Source of the DNA: Pseudoalteromonas sp. T1lg48
Lineage (GTDB): Bacteria; Pseudomonadota; Gammaproteobacteria; Enterobacterales; Alteromonadaceae
Direction of reading: 5' to 3'
Assembly: GCF_002964785.1 (NCBI RefSeq)
Contig: NZ_PQCC01000018.1
Location: 857,047 to 921,046 of the forward strand
DNA: 64,000 nucleotides
Part shown: positions 64,000-64,000 of the stretch, piece by piece
Position numbering within the stretch: the first letter of the stretch is position 1
Layout of the letters: each line of letters begins with the position of its first letter
Made by a program: the position numbers and the translations under genes
The notes under the pieces: model-generated
Database searches by the model: none
The model's input: only the letters and a program-made list of their open reading frames with translations
Told to the model about the DNA's origin: nothing

Positions 64000-64000
64000 C

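Larger units (their letters stand above)
63426..64000. other. Right-end intergenic region with short repeats and terminators
   Basis: 575 bases without a gene. A tandem repeat lies at 63785-63828 and terminators at 63717-63744 and 63979-63999. The latter two probably serve genes to the right of the window on the minus strand. Confidence 0.4.

Noticed and set aside
1..64000. CRISPR array, tRNA or rRNA genes, prophage modules
   Set aside because: No regularly spaced repeats of CRISPR size, no tRNA-like cloverleaf with TTCGA arm, and no integrase or phage structural gene were seen.

Overview
This 64 kb window looks like chromosomal DNA of a marine gammaproteobacterium of the Alteromonadales type. 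The strongest sign is the right-hand block ygfB-pepP-ubiH-ubiI followed by gcvT-gcvH-gcvP, which is the order known from Escherichia coli and many other gammaproteobacteria, with a 6S RNA gene next to ygfB. A large TonB-dependent receptor, several signal-peptide proteases and lipoproteins, and repeated copper-handling genes fit a heterotrophic aquatic lifestyle. No species call is supported.

Layout. 1-6 kb: start of an alkaline phosphatase lipoprotein, a pirin, a secreted S8 protease paired with a small lipoprotein, an orphan LuxR-type response regulator and a PPC-type lipoprotein. 6-9 kb: a cupredoxin-like protein and the Cu(I) ATPase CopA behind a CueR/MerR-type promoter with a 19-bp spacer. 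9-17 kb: a large M19-dipeptidase-like secreted protein with HYR domains, a TonB-dependent receptor and a HutC/GntR-type regulator, with a long inverted repeat (likely operator) before the receptor. 17-27 kb: a tightly overlapping copper/silver efflux operon (CopL-like protein, DUF411, CusC, CusB-CusF-CusF interrupted by an in-frame stop, CusA carrying a C-terminal PepSY-TM extension, and a PepSY-TM/[2Fe-2S]/FAD-NAD(P)H reductase). 27-30 kb: uncharacterised and NERD proteins and a DUF3297 protein. 30-39 kb: a pyroglutamyl-peptidase-like gene with Ser in place of the catalytic Cys, a large Ig-like lipoprotein, a scar of tandem duplication, CopC-CopD, and a double-cupin protein. 39-44 kb: Na/Pi cotransporter, TetR regulator, membrane hydrolase-like protein and orphans.

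45.2-50.2 kb is an AT-rich island holding an anti-phage RADAR pair: rdrA (KAP-like P-loop ATPase) and rdrB (divergent adenosine deaminase with all metal and catalytic residues). It is bracketed by short repeats in opposite orientation (two on the left, three on the right), and the gene remnants beside it suggest a mobile or decayed insertion immediately after gcvP.

51-62 kb is the conserved housekeeping block, with a degenerate GcvT paralogue before gcvT, a LysR regulator, the two ubiquinone hydroxylases, pepP with a single-base frameshift, ygfB, and 6S RNA. The end holds an FG-GAP/VCBS repeat protein and a gene-free stretch with short tandem repeats and terminators.

Points that seem most worth following: the CusA-PepSY fusion next to a PepSY-flavin reductase (possible reduction-coupled copper export), the RADAR island and its repeat brackets, the microhomology-marked duplication scar, and the GcvT-like paralogue. 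All functional statements come from reading motifs; no database search was run.
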